Of a stretch of DNA of 64,000 nucleotides, positions 36,001 through 51,000 are shown in pieces. This DNA is from Fasciolopsis buskii. Lineage: Eukaryota > Platyhelminthes > Trematoda > Plagiorchiida > Fasciolidae. The notes beneath the pieces are model-generated. The model was not told where the DNA came from. It did not search any database and saw nothing but the letters and a program-made list of their open reading frames with translations. The stretch's first letter is position 1. Every line of letters starts with the position of its first letter. Location: positions 10,679 through 74,678 of the forward strand of contig LUCM01003824.1 in the NCBI GenBank assembly GCA_008360955.1, in the 5' to 3' direction. The position numbers were made by a program, and so were the translations under genes.

Positions 36001-39000
36001 TTTGGCTAGGATGCTCGAGTTGTTGACAGATTTTTACCTGTATGTCTTGGCGCGTCTCTTCCGTTAGTGCGTGCTTCCGTAGTGCCGATTCATTGGAGTC
36101 AATGAACGTGGGATGTTTGGCGTAGGTGTGATTGAATGTTAATACATTCAGTAGCACAGATTTCCTGCGATGCGCGTCGTTGTTCTGCTCACGATGCCTC
36201 TGTTTTGAACATATTAGACGCCATCTGGATTGGAAGAATAATAACGGTTATCGAAATTACATCGAACGCAAACCACTGAAAGGTCAGGGACAGAATCACC
36301 AAGAAATACGCCACGCTCAGTCATGCGAAACCTCAATATGCCGAATCGATCTATAATTACTCGAACCACCAGCTACTACCAAGCGACCTGGGCTGCAGAT
36401 ATTTTCTCTCCTTTATATATTTGTGTATGGTTAAATATATATATATATATATATCACTGTAAGTTTGAAAGCCACTGATTTATAGCTGCTTATATGTTCT
36501 GGTCCACTAGACCTCCGGTCGTCTCCATCATCATCATCACAGTCCTCATAATCTTCCATAAGTTTTCAGCCCTTCTCTCGACGCGCTGTCAGAGTCATTT
36601 CGAACGTTCGCTTTGATTGTCAATTTTTGTGTATCCGGACTGTTTCATTCATATATTTCTAAGATCATATTTTTACTTGTCCTTTTATCCAGACTTGCGG
36701 TGCTGCTTTTGAATCAAGGTTTTCTGGGCCCTAGGTTATATGGCTTCGGTTTCGCACTTCAGTCTTTATGCATTTTATGTGAATCATTTGGAATGCAACA
36801 CACTTAGCCAACACACGCGTAAGACTGCGAAACAGTCCTGCTTACGAGTTTCGGATACACGAATACACTGTATAGCTTTATATGGCTGATCCTGATACAT
36901 GAACACTAGAAAATAGCTAAAAAGCAACGATCATTATCGTCGATCTTCTAACACATGAAGAAATGAGTGTGACCAATAATATGTGCACACAGGAATAGTG
37001 CTAGTCCTTAAGTTACGTTCCCGTTTAGCTCTGGGAAGCATATGAACGACAAACCAAGCGATGAAAAAATTATCCTGCTATTTTACTGGATGTAAGGAGT
37101 CAGCGGGGGTGTTGATGGAGTGATGGCTACGGAGGACGTGCGATTCATTCCGACGATAAGGAGGAAGATAAATAAACGCATTTTACCTTTCGATACAATC
37201 CACTATTCTCTTGAACACAATTAAATAGTAGAGGAAAAAGACCTCTACTGTTCAGTTGGATAAAGGGCACCCAATGAATACAATTACCCAAATCTTGAGA
37301 TATAGGGCTCCTGCCCTATTAGTTGACCAGGCATCCAATGACATTTTTATCGCTACTTCTTCGTGGGTTAGTTTTATGGTGGCTTGCTGTTAGTGCAGTT
37401 TGCACTAATCTAACTTTTCTCGTGCCAAGAAGTATGGAGTCGTTTACGCGAGGACAAGCTTCCACGTTTCCACGGCGTTGCTTTCTTTTATTAAAGATGT
37501 AGAATAAAATTGAAAGTTTCCTTGAAAAAGATCGGTTCTTGATTCAGTGCTTCGCAGAAAAATACGAATGCTTGGAAAAAATTTATTTGAGGGCTGCCGC
37601 TATTCACAACCTACGAGCCACTCGTTTGTGTTCTCAGTAGTATGTTCCGAATGCGGATAGATGAACAACTTATCCCTGAGGCACGACCGGTTTCACGATT
37701 TCGGGCGCTCGTCAGGTGTCCATATGCTGTACTCTCCTATTCAGCTCTCCCTTCCATACTCAAAACCTACCATTGCAAACGAAAATCAGTACTCTCGGAC
37801 CCTGTGCTCTTTTTCTGGAAGTTAACCTTGCTTGATTGACAGAAACTTCCAACGAATCACTGTGATCCTTAAATAATCTTATCCATCCATTCACAACCCT
37901 AATGAGATTTTAATCAGTCGTTTATAAATCGTGCTACTCATAAGTAACTTGTTTGTGGAGTAGACAAAGCTGGGTCGGACCCCACCAACTACGGCTATTT
38001 TTACACGGCGAAAAGAAGCGTGCTGGGTGTGCCACACTTTTGTGCATTGATATTTTCTATGGAAATCACATAGAACAAACCCATTAGCCAGTAAAGTGAC
38101 AGTGTTATTTCCATGTTTCTGGTTACTTGAGTGAACTCTGTAGGTTTGAATGTCATGAATTTTAAGTACCAACAACCGACGATTCCTATATGCTGGTCGC
38201 TGAGTTGGAAGTTTGCATCAAATATCCTTTAGTGTAGTGAGCAACCACCACCATCTCGATTTGCACAAAATAAACCCTGTGCTGATAGTTTGACCAGTAG
38301 TCATCGATACACCAACTTCACTTATCCACGTCGAAAATAAATCGTCACCACGAATAACACTTCCGATCGTAGTCCAACGTGGAACTGCTTTACAAAGACA
38401 ACTGGCAATAAAACCAGCTGGAATCGAAGCTTAGTAGTTGTATAAGCCAATCTCAATACTTACCCGACCAAAACTGGTGGCTAATTAATGCCCTCTAATG
38501 TCGCGGTTGGTGCAGTCACAAAATAAATAAGACGAACGTGAATTAATTAAGAAGTTTCCCATATTTGCGAAGTGAAGTTAATCTCGAAAGTATTTGAGTG
38601 GGCAATTTTTGTTTTTTTATTATGTCAGATCAGTCGTATTAACGTCAGGCTGTTGGATTATTCAAGATTGATGACCTGCTGACCAAGACTGGACCGGCCT
38701 AAAAGGAAAATCTGATTAGGTTTAAACGGTAGGGTGAGCAGTGCTCATTGGGTGTGCATGATTTACCGTGGCTTCCATTTCGTGCATATTGGTTATTCAT
38801 CATAATGTGGCCGACTGACTAATTGGCCTTACCCAGTTTTTCTAGTTCCCATTTCGTTTTTAGTACTGTGATTAGTTTTCGCCGCATATAACTTATTCAC
38901 GATTTGAAAAAGAGCACAAGCGAGGGTTCATTTTACCATTTCCCGTTTCAGTGCTCTTTTATTTGTTTTGTTCATTTCCCCTTTGTGCTAACGCAGCGGT

Positions 39001-42000
39001 CCCGGCTTTGTCCTCCAACTTGAGTACTCTCGTCCCGGTCGAACTTTGTATCCTTTTTGTTTACTTGTAATATGGAGTGTCACATATTCATCGTGCGATT
39101 CACTTTTTATTCGTGGTCGTTTTTTAACGCTCTTTTCCGCCACCGGGTGTCACCAACCTCGTTTTATTCTTTGCAGAGCATGTTTTCCTCTTTCAAAGAT
39201 CAATCGGTACGTCAGTAGATTCGGATGCGGACAACTGTGCCGGTTACAGAAACTCCCATAAAATCAACATTGTGTTCGGCCTGTGGTTTTCGGTTCGACG
39301 AACTTTCTGATCAGAGGCACAAAAATTGCTAGATTGAAACAGAAATGCATGTTCTCTGACTGCGTGTCCGCCGAATTTGCACGGATCGTCTTCCTATCTA
39401 CCCTTTTCACCTATGTTTCCGACAGTCGGGAAAAGGTTGGACAAGCGTGTCGAGCCGAGTAAGGGATTGATAAGACTTCTAACTCTCTACAAGGGAATCT
39501 CTAGAATAAATCAGTTTTGCCTCCCAAAATCCTTGGAAACGTTATATTTTTCCATCCAATAGGTGTCTTATCTTTCAATAGATGTACTCCCATTTGAAAA
39601 TTCACCCCGCTGTCACAATCACCTGACAATGGCTGGTTTTAAATCACAATTGATTTTTTCAAAGACTAAAAGTAGGACCTCACTCATACATTCGGCTTAA
39701 GTACTGTTGTCATTTTTCCGAAATGTTTTGTGAGACTGAATACGAAAACTGGCCTAAACGCATATATTCATGATTCCTGGAAAACCGATCTCTCCGGTGT
39801 CGTTTCATTGTCCTTTTCAGCTGAACAAATAATTAGTGTAGGCTCCTTGCGAATTTCGCACATCATTTTTATACGGTAATCTAGTTTTGTTATTCCGACT
39901 GTTTTTCACTGATAAGTGTTAGAGCATTCATGCCTTGAAAACAAGCGGCTTTACATTATCTTTCTTCTCAAATTTTCGTGAAATGCCTTATTTTAGCTTA
40001 AAACATTGACGTTAAACTCTTCCCAGCGAACGAGGAGGGTGAGTATTCCATTTGGAGAGTCCCAGTGGCAACACCTTGCTTGGAAAGATGGGTAAATTGT
40101 CGGGAGAAAACAAAGGAGTGCATCAACTTCACATTAGGATCAAGTTCAGTAATAAATAGATTTATATACATGTTTATGCATATATATATATATATTGTAT
40201 ATCAGTTAACCATGGACAACCGATAATTTCGGACCAACGTGCTCTAGTTGTGGTTGCTACCTCAGTACCATCTGTTCAGACTGAAGTTAAGGATGGGGAA
40301 TAATTCAAGATCAATCGCAAAATAATAAGTTGAAGAACTATACTGGAGAGGAAAAGTTTCGAATGCAAGAACCCCACTGACTGCGGCACTGGGCTATATC
40401 ATGGTGTCTTCAACCATCGATTCAAGAGATCTCGTGAACCTTAACTCGGTAGTCTAGCTGTACATACGTGAGCCAGTCCACTGGTTGAAACTTTCGTGCT
40501 TTTTCCCATCTCATCAACTGGCCATCCCGACTCGTCTTCCAGCCATTACCTGCCTCGAAGAGCAGCTCACAGGAAGGCGGTCGTTCTGTGGGCATGCGCA
40601 AAGCATGTCCCAACCACCTTAACCTATTCTGATTCAGTGCCTGTTCTAGAGACTGGACCTTAAGACCCATTAACTTAAGCTCAATTCCTGAGTTACGTAC
40701 AAAATTCCCCACCATACTCTACCAGTGCTACGAAAACAAGGGTATTCAAATATCAGAAGTCTTCGCGGATCTTTTGCTCTCAACGGCCATGTTTCGGAAC
40801 TGTAGAGCAATACCGACTCCCTGTTGCTGCATATACTCGACCTTTGGTAGGCAGCCGGATGTCACGCAAACGCCACTGGTGCCTCAAGTTAACAAATGCC
40901 AATTGGTCTTTCTGTATGCGTGAGGATACTTCACGCAGTTTACTACCACCAGGCCTGATACAACTACGCAAGTAACTGAATCGCCTGACTCGTTATCACA
41001 CTTCACCTTGTGTGACCTTATGTTGTTCTGTTCCACTTCAAGTTTCAGGATCACAGTTGCCAGACTCCCCTTTTCTCTGTGCAGTGGGCTGCAGTGGTTA
41101 TGGGACATGTCTACTCCATTGCGTTAATGCTCGAAGCATATCTTTAAAAAAATCCGTTCACTTCACTCAGATGCTCCTCGTACATTATCGTTCAGTAGCA
41201 CATCATCCTCTACATTTTGTAGGTCAGACAGGTTTCTGTCTGAGGAAATATCAATGCACAAGCATAGGGCTATCTCCGTAACTATCTTAGTGACAAAATT
41301 AAAAAGGAAAGGTGAAAGAATGCGATCCTAGTGAGCACCATTTGTTGTGGTGACTGCTGGTGAAATGTCGCCATAAGCGCAAAATCGGCTTCGGTTGTTC
41401 GCGCACAGAGGTTGGATGAGTGAAGTAAATTTTTCTGTCACACCCTTCGTTGAGATGCAGCGCCAAAGAATTGCACGATGAACTGAGTTGAGCGCCGCTT
41501 TCAAATCAAGAAATTCGGAAATCACGGGACTACGGAATATGTGACTATGTTCTCAGATCTGTCGCAAAGTGAAATTTTGATCACTTCAATCCTGACTGGG
41601 ACGGAAACTGCCTTGGTTCTCACGCATACACCTTTCGCGATTACTAGATAATCGGCGGAGGATAATGCCCGCGAGAAGTCTGGATTCAGTGCCTACTAAC
41701 CTAATTCCTTCGTGGTTTTCGCGTGAGGATTTACCACTTTTGTTGTAAATCGGTACAATCACCGACTCCTACCACCCTTAGGAATCTCTTCCCTTGTCTA
41801 AGTTGATGCTAGGAGTTTTGCCAACTCCGATGTGAACACTTCGCCACCATCCTTGAAGACGGATGGCGACGGTCCATCCGGTCCAGCTGCCTTATGCCTA
41901 TTAATAAAACCTTCCTTCGTCGTCAACTCCAATTTGGATGGATGATTAGTTGGTTCTCTTGTGGGCATAAGTGTAGGGCCCACTGTGACCGTGGGCCAAC

Positions 42001-45000
42001 CAAACTGCTTTCTAAAGTGTTTTTCCCAACGCACCAGCCAACGCTCCTGAGAGTGAATCAGTGTGCTTTCACATCCCTCAATCGCCTCCCTTACGCTTGG
42101 CTTTTGTTGAGCAGTATTCCTAATCAGTCGGTAAGGGTTGCGACTGTTTCCGATAGGCGCAGCCTTTGCAATTTTTCACCACAGTTTTCTACCCACAACG
42201 GGTCCCTGATCATTTCTGGACCTCAGTAATATATATATANNNNNNNNNNNNNNNNNNNNNNNNNNNNNNNNNNNNNNNNNNNNNNNNNNNNNNNNNNNNN
42301 NNNNNNNNNNNNNNNNNNNNNNNNNNNNNNNNNNNNNNNNNNNNNNNNNNNNNNNNNNNNNNNNNNNNNNNNNNNNNNNNNNNNNNNNNNNNNNNNNNNN
42401 NNNNNNNNNNNNNNNNNNNNNNNNNNNNNNNNNNNNNNNNNNNNNNNNNNNNNNNNNNNNNNNNNNNNNNNNNNNNNNNNNNNNNNNNNNNNNNNNNNNN
42501 NNNNNNNNNNTATATATGCATATATATATATATATATATATGTATTTGCGGGTGATTGAATGGGGTTTCGTGGATCTAGTTTCGAAATCTGCTTCTTCTG
42601 CCGGGTAATGTTCCCTGTCAATTCGAAATATTTTTCTGATTTTTTCCACCTTGTTATTGGTCTTTCTCTGAAAGTTGTCTTCTCCTTATAACTGGTTACA
42701 AACACAGATTCACCCACCTGGCTAGTCTATTTACCAGACACAGTAATCGATGGAAATTTGGGTAAGTCTCTTACATAAAATATAATATCTGCTCATTCAC
42801 TGCACAAAGCCGATCTGGAGGCCCTACGCGAGTTAGGTGTGTTATGCTTCGCATTTTTTGTTTCTTCTTGAAGTGATTCATCAAACGACCTCACGGATCT
42901 TGTTCCCGTGGTGAGATGACCTCACAGAGTTATTTTTTTCTGATTCATGTGTCAGATTCGTAAATACTTACGGAATCTGACCTGAAACTCGCACCTGGAA
43001 TTGCCATCTGTGAATGCAGCACCTGAATGTTAGTTCATACCTTTTAAAGATTTTTAAATTAACTTCTAGCCCTGGTCATCATTTACCCGATTGAAACTTT
43101 CCTTCTATGAAGGTGGATAAAAGTTTTCCCACTTTATTCAGCATCGCTGGGACGTTGCTTTGATGCTGTTATGGCAGCATTTCAATATAACGACAACTGG
43201 TCGATGCCTTATGATTGCTTTTTTGTTTATCAGATTCGGTTTGAAAAAAGGCAAGGCATTGTTATTATCGGGCAGACCACTCAGTTTTTCCGTGCGTCTT
43301 TGGAACGCGTGGAGTCGGGTCTATGCAACCTAACTCCAAAAATTCACCCTAGAATATTATTCTTTTGCGTTGTGTTGTTTCTTTGCGTGTTACCATTGAC
43401 TTTTGGAATGCAATACTTCAAGTACTTGGGTGAATTGGTTCGTTTGCTTTTGAACACATTACAAAAAAATCTCCCTGATGAGCCTGCATTTTCGTTTCAT
43501 TAGCCAGTGTATCTTCTATCCCGAACATTATTTCCCTTCTTCCTTCGATTCAATGAATTTGAAGGATTCTGCATCATTAGATTCTGATTTGATTCGTTGG
43601 GAACGTGCGCAGATAAAGAGTCTATGCAAGATTCATGCTGTAATTAGTCACAAGTTTTTCTTTGACTAATCTTCAGCAGTAATAGGTTTCTCACACCGAC
43701 TAGTGAATAGGATTACCCCAGAAGCACACGAACGGTTTCGCGGTTATTGCCGCTGGTCAGGTAGGCGGATCCGGCATTCTTCTATCTAGCCTTGTGATGC
43801 ACCACCGTGCAATTGTCACACGTTTTCATCAACTGCACTCCTAAGAGTTAAAAGGAGATTGGAGTGTCTTCTTTACAAAATATTTTACAATTATGGAGTT
43901 TCGTAGATTCGATTTTGTTTTCTGTGTGTATAAAGTCCCCGTGTTGTCTAATAGGCATGTCAGGTGGCCTCTAAGGTCTATTGCATCAATGGAGTGGGGG
44001 GGCGGTGGCAAAAGATTCTGAACGCTGGAGCGGTACAGAAATACACAGAATTCCTGTTTGCCAGTCGTGGCAGGGAACCGAGTGGTTTCAATTTTCCGTC
44101 TGCCACAGATTGGCCTGCGAATGAACTGCTGTTGGAAATCCGCGAGGTTTTTCAACTAAGCGTACATGCATTTGGTGAGCTGCAACAACCTAGAAGCCGG
44201 TAATGTGCTTCTGGCAAAACTTTGTTCTTACAATCATACAATACTGCCTACCATAGAAGTTGGAAACGTTGGACCATTGGTCCCCTTTATAAAGCTTGCT
44301 TTTAACTAATCAGCGATAACCGTCAACAAATCATTGTTTTGGTCCCTAGGTGGATTCATTGTCTAAATGCAATCCTAGTGATTCAATTGAGATTTTGGCA
44401 AAAAAACGCAATATCAGTGTGTGTAAATCACTCACTATGGCTGCTGGTGGGTGTTGTATAATCTCGTTTTTGCTGTCGCTATCTCTAGCACCTTCATTCA
44501 TCTGGATTCTAGTTCAGTCCTGCCCCATTTACTCAAGCGACAGTTTTCCACTATGTGTCATACTCAAATGATTTATATAGGTCTATAAAGGGGAGCGCTC
44601 ATTAGCCGATCGCCCTCATCTAATGGGGTCATTTTCCATCCTTTAGTCTCCATTTTGAACGTCGCCGTCGTTCCCATCTGAGCGTGTCACAAAACCAGAC
44701 CACTCTTAACCAGTCCGCGGACTAGGATGTTTGACCGATCCTATACTTGTTCTCGGCTTGTAGCTGGTCCAATTCCACGTTGTTCACTTGACGTCAGACG
44801 AGTCGTGCGATCAGTCCAGTCCTGGATATAATCGTGCTTCCCATTTGTGTGCCTCATCACACCGAAACAAAGGAGCATCCGCACGCAGCCCCCCTCTTGC
44901 AGGTTTCAGGCTCGGAGTTCGCCACCCACTGCGAACACTTCAAAATGCTCCTCAATGACCGTGCGTCGCACACAGCATCTGCTGGGAGTGCCCTACCCAC

Positions 45001-48000
45001 TGCCTTCTCATGGCGGTGTCCATACTAAAATGAAAGGATGAAGGCGAATGCCCGATGCCGTCCATCGGGCTGACTGATTTTTGGTAATCAGTCCTGTGGT
45101 AGATGGTTAAACTTTGACTCCAAACCAACCATTGATAGCACATTAGACATACGGCTGTACGCCCACCGACTTCTATGGCGAAGGCTATGTACTGAGCTCC
45201 CAGGTTGTCTATCCCTATCCGAGGAACGTACGAATTGAGCAATCAGTCACCGGCCCTCTCGTGGGTTGCGGATTCCACGCTGCGTCTCGCTAGGTTGTGG
45301 GCTTCGCTTGAGATAGCTAAAACCGGTCGTGGATCCCTAAGAAAACAGCCTTATTCGGCCTAGACAACCAGAGAGTATTACGCCCACAAACAAATCATGG
45401 GTGTACTCGACTGCATTCTCTCGTTGGTGGTTTCCTTACATTGTCGCTCTGCTCACTTTTCATTACGTGTTCAGTCACCTTTAGATTCGTTGTAACGACA
45501 AAAAAGCTATAAGAAACATGCTGGCAACAAAACCAAAAGATGCTGTTTTTTTCTGTTTTCTTTCATCTTTTCCACTCTGATCCCATACACCACTACCTTC
45601 CGTCGGTGCACTATGTATTGTTTGGTATATATATATATATATATCGAATCGAATCTGTAGCATATATGTATGTATTTATATAACATGAGTTGTACACAGA
45701 TTTGTGTAAATATATAATCTTCATCCATATACGATACGGGTTACAATAAGAGGCTTAAACGTCTTATTTGGTTGTCAGCCATTGCTGTTAAAACTGGTAG
45801 GCTCTTGTTGAGAACAGATTGATCGAATTTGGATCGCTGCTCTGAAGCCATCTCGGTGAATTTGCTTCTCTTGTATACCAGAATCTCCACCCCGTACACC
45901 GTTTCTCAAACCCACGCTGTCACCGATATTGGAAGTCCTCGTGTCTTTCATTCGGGTCTTAGCGTCATCTCTAGGAGACAACTTTCATTTTGTAGATGTG
46001 ATCACATGCTTGCGTATCACCCCGGTGAAATTCCTAACGATATTTGACTTGTTATCAGCCTCAGTTTACAATTTCGATAACCATTAACTTTGCACCAATG
46101 TGTCCCGATTATGATTGCCATACAGGGACTCATACCTTTTCATATTTGAAACGTCTTGCTGGTACTGATTTAGCTCATGAAGAAATCCACACAGGAAGTT
46201 AATGAATGCATAAGCATTACTGGAAGCAGATGGGTGTCTTCAACAGTTACAATCGAGATTCTTGATTCATTAGCCGACCAGCTACTGCTTGATTGCTCAA
46301 ACCGAAGTAGAGAGTTCGGTTAGAAGGCCCTACCTCAGACGTTCAAACAGACGATCCAACTTATAAGGCAGCAGGATGACCTGGGCTTCCCAAAACCCAT
46401 TGGGGTCGCTGGTTGATTGCTTAATTCATACGGATTTTAGCTGGGATAAACAAAGTCCTCCGGAATTCGTCATACACTTACACTAACAGACAAAACCGCA
46501 ATACTGATTTTGGCCACCGACTTCCCCAGTTCTCTCATGCACTTCTTTAAATGAAATCAAAATTTCCGCCCTATCACAGCACTCACAGCCGATTTCTTGA
46601 CCACATTATTCATTCTTTCTTTGTTTCTAAACCAAGAACCTTTACTTTTGTTCATCACTGTTGCCATCTGTCGAGTACCAAATTTTAACTTTTCCAACCG
46701 CAGGTTTCGGCTTGTGTGGTTAAAACGCCCCCCTATTCTTCAGTCATTGTGTTTATGTTGTTTATCGTTACCTTACCAAGTGGTAACTACTCCATTTTTC
46801 GACTTCTCATCTTTAAGCGTTGAACATTTGTTTATTGCAGTCTTGTTGCTACGTTTAGAACTTTCAATGTTCACAACCGAGAATGGGCAATGCACTGTTC
46901 TAGCACCATGACCATGAGGCGCAGCCGAGCCGTTTGGCGTGGTTAGCAGTTTATTTCAACTGATTGACCTTCCCAAATGCATACCCGATTGATCTGTGAC
47001 CGTGGTCATACACTTGATCTTATCCTCACTCTCGTTTTTTCCCTCTGTCCAGACATGGTCGTTCTCTTCTTGGTTCATCAGAGCATCAGCTTCACCCGTC
47101 ACATCCTTCTACTTTCCTCAGGATGCACATTTAGCCACTACAATTAAACCAACTGGAACGATTTTCACGACTTCTTGATGGTTTCTCATTGGAATTTTTA
47201 TTATTTCTCTTCCGATATTTGCTGGCCTCTTCTCTGATTTCAGTTACATTCTTTCGGACATTTCCGAACCAAGGAAACCTGAATTTCTCGAGTGGTTCGG
47301 CGGCGCGTGTGATCGTGCGGTACTCTCGAAGAGCTCATCATTTCGTTGCTGACACGACTAACTCCTCCCACCTCTGACTACCGCTTAGTGCCAGCCAAGA
47401 ACAAGTGTTTGTCGACTATACAGAAGGCCAAACAGTGCTTTGTTCGCTGCAAAGCGGAACGTCTATTTTTGTCCGCCATTGATAGCCGAATATTTCGATC
47501 TCTTATCAAATCCGTTCTCCACAATAATGCTTGCGGTGATCGTGTTTGCAGACCACATGAGGAAGCCTAGCTGTTCGGTCCCCGGTTTGCCTCCAGTTTT
47601 ACTTTATCCGATTATCGTACTTTTTCGTATATTTCTATTGCCATCGACTATCCTTTTGCTTCTGAAGAGAGCGTCAGGAAATATTGGTCAGGCTCTAGGT
47701 TCTCTAAATACTTTCGAACCACCGGTCCGGACTATGTTCCCTCATTTGGCTCCCCTTTTATTTGGCCTTTTCTGTCCCCCTCTCACATGCAGCACCTTTT
47801 GGATCTTTTGGGAACAAGCTGTGATTCTCTGTGGTCTTGGTTACGGTCATCCTCTCCATCTCTTTCAGTTTCGAAAGTACTTGAAATTGTCACATCCGAC
47901 CACCTATGTTCGTCTTTCGGACACGAAGGAATCCTGAGCGTTCCTTAGTATGGGCCCTGACTTCTTTGTTCAATCAAAGATCTGCGAACTCTTGTCTCTG

Positions 48001-51000
48001 TCACATGGTGGGATACATCTGACAACTACGGAGAAGTGCACTCGCTCTTACCCCACATCTCTAAGGATTTTGACCGAGTTCCGTACAAAGTACTGGCAAA
48101 ACTACCCTCGTTTGGGTTCTCTCGGAATCTGGTGTCATGGACATCAAGTTTCCTCAGTAGGCGAACAATCTTTATCCCCGTTGATGGGTGTCCTGTCTTA
48201 ACCATTTCCTGTAACTGCTGACGTTCTCCATGGTTCGGCAATTGTATTCATTATTTCTTTTATTAGTTTACGATATTCGGTCCCCTACCTCCGACGCAGT
48301 CTATTCTTTAGCGGATAATGCCACTCTCTATTGTTCTTTTTCTTGCCACTTTCCCTCACTATGCAAACATCACCTGTCGTGAACCTTATCTCGCCATGCC
48401 TCAGGGGGTGGATGTTGGGCTCTGAGTCTAAAACTCACTCTGAATGGTTCTCCAAACGCTCCCAATTGACTGATGTTTCATATAGCCTCTACAGGGGAAT
48501 CACTACGCCCTATCTTCTCACAAGCTGGGTATTTTTTCCGTAAAGTGCGAAGATGGAAGCGAATGCTGGGTGCCCTCAATCGGGTTGGCTGCTCTTGGTA
48601 GTTTTCTAAATCCTGATTCCACATCAACCACTGACGGTGTAGGAATTATTCTGCCGTACTCTTACGGGCATCAATGAAAGGGGTGTGTACTGTGTACCCA
48701 GGATGTTTAGCCCCATCTGATGGGCGTATAAACTAACCAATCAGTCATCGGTCTCCTGAAGGTTACGTGACTCTCAGATCGTCCTGCTGCCGCTCGGGTT
48801 AGACCTTTTAGTCAAAGGTTGAGGGTAGGGTTCTCAAAATGAACCTCGTTCTGAGGTTAGGATAATCGGATATTGTCAAGCCAACGTATGAATCATGGAA
48901 CCCGATAGAAAACGTTTCCATTATCTCTCCACTTTTATGTGCATAGTTATCAAACCTTTTTTCTCGCCTGAAATATTGAATCCCGACTGTAGATGATGGA
49001 CTGGTCACTAATAGTCATAATAATTATAATAATAGTCCGACTCCACTATAGGCCTTCGTCCAATCCATTGTGAAAGTTTTCTCTCAGTGCGTTTTGATGT
49101 GTAGGGTACACAGTTGTTCGTTGCCCCCATCAATAGGCTCGCTTTATTTTTCCGTTTTAGGCTGTCTGTGGACTATCAAACTGAACAATGAAGCTGTCAC
49201 TCGACTGATTCCTAATCCAGTAAGCAAATCGGTTTTCCTTTTGATTTTTTGAATTCCATTTCAGAACGTGGTTGCAGTGGATAAGATGCAACTAGCGATA
49301 GTAAAGTGGACTAAGTACCTATGTGTGTGTGTGTTGCTGTTTATACCGGTTTACAAGGATGGTGATAGATCTTGCGCAGAATTTAGGTCAACATTAAAAA
49401 TGCTCTCCAGCATTTTATCTCCGCCAGTTATCTAGCGCTGCAAAGAAATGCTCTTGAGAATCAAAGGAGCTTTCCTCATGAACGGCTTGTATTGATCACA
49501 TCTCTGTACGATAGGCACACCTTCCTTGGGGCCAGGATATGTATCCTTCTTCATCTAAAGGCGATATTTAACATAGACTACCAGGCGCCTCTCTGGCTCT
49601 GCCTATCACGAAAGGATGTGCCAAAAAAATTCATTTCTCATTTCCGGCCTTTTTGTGCGAACAGCCGAATCCACTTTTCTGCTTATTATACTCTTTCATC
49701 CGAATCTCCCACGAGATTCGCTGCTCGTTTGAGTTGCCCACTTTCTTTTTTTCAGCTTGCTAGTTGAGGCGATTATGGAAACCGCTCCACGCTTATGTCG
49801 AAATAATGGCATTCATATTTACTCATATAGGAAGATATTGTGCTTCTGCGTGACGACCTGTGCAAATTCCGAATTTTTTCGACCTGCTGGAAAGCAATGT
49901 GATGTGTTGGATGCATTTGTAAATTCAGAGTGTAGAATCACCCTAGTTGGTGGACTATCTCGAGTAGATCAAGTTGTATTGCTGGGTTGTGGTCCTTGAG
50001 ATTTTCGCATGCGATGACTATGGACCCTCGGCGATAAGACCGAATGCCAGAGGCAGTAGAATTCTTGCACGCAAAATATTGCTTTTTTATGATATTTCGA
50101 TTTTCCTTTCTCTGCCATTCGAAGGTTTGAATTAGCGTAGTTCCCGGTTTCACTGTAATTCCCGCGAACCCTAAGTGCTGCAGAAGGTGGTTCATCCTCA
50201 GCATTTTATCCTTGCTGCGTAGAGAAGTTCGAGCATGAGTTATCCGCACCGTCAGAAAAAGAGCGACACCAGCGCTAGTGACCAAATGATGATAACGTGA
50301 TGAAAGTTCTATGCCAGCTGCTACTAGTCGTGGAGAGCAATGCTCTCCCCAAGGGTAGTTACCAAAGTGCATTTGTTGGAATCTTATTTAGTTCTGCATT
50401 GATTCACGGTTTCTGTGCATCCTTAATAATGTTGCAAAATTTTGAGGCTATGGTATATCCGCCTTTTGTTTTATCTTTTAAAATGCATGCTTGTAAGAAA
50501 ATAACCTTGATTGCTATGATTGGATCTTGCCGTTTTAGTCCCAATAACCATGATGAAACTCTGAACTATCGTTGAATATTTTATCTCAATTGAAACGTTT
50601 TACTCCAGATTTATCATCGTGAGACAACTATAGGGGATGAGTATTCGAAGCCACGAACACTTGGAAAGGTTAACTTGAATTGAGCTGTCCGTACTGTTAC
50701 TGTTTTCTTTAGTGGCAGTGTCGCCTATTTTTCTTTTTGAGTTTTCCCCGTGAGCCCGGCTTCAGAGGAGCACAAGATGGCAAATGTCAATTCTCTCGTT
50801 ACCCGGATGATTACCGAACCTGACAAAGTGAGATTTCATGGGCTTCTATTGCACTCCAAATCTCAGGGTCATGGTTGCTTGTTCCTCAATCCTCCTGTAG
50901 GGGGTCCTGGCCGCTAAGAGTAATGTCTTCTATTGCACTCATGCGTGAAGCACACCACAAAAAGTGATCGGATTTTCAGTTCAGTTCTGTGTGGACAACC

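Noticed and set aside
42166..42717. Open frames across the N gap
   Set aside because: They are made of undetermined bases and TA repeat translation only.
47189..47937. Long pyrimidine-rich frames as a membrane protein
   Set aside because: They lie in the degenerate Jockey/CR1-like element and are frame shadows of its endonuclease-RT ORF.
49938..50372. 144-codon minus-strand frame as a gene
   Set aside because: No motif or splice support, and it overlaps an RTE-B fragment on the other strand.
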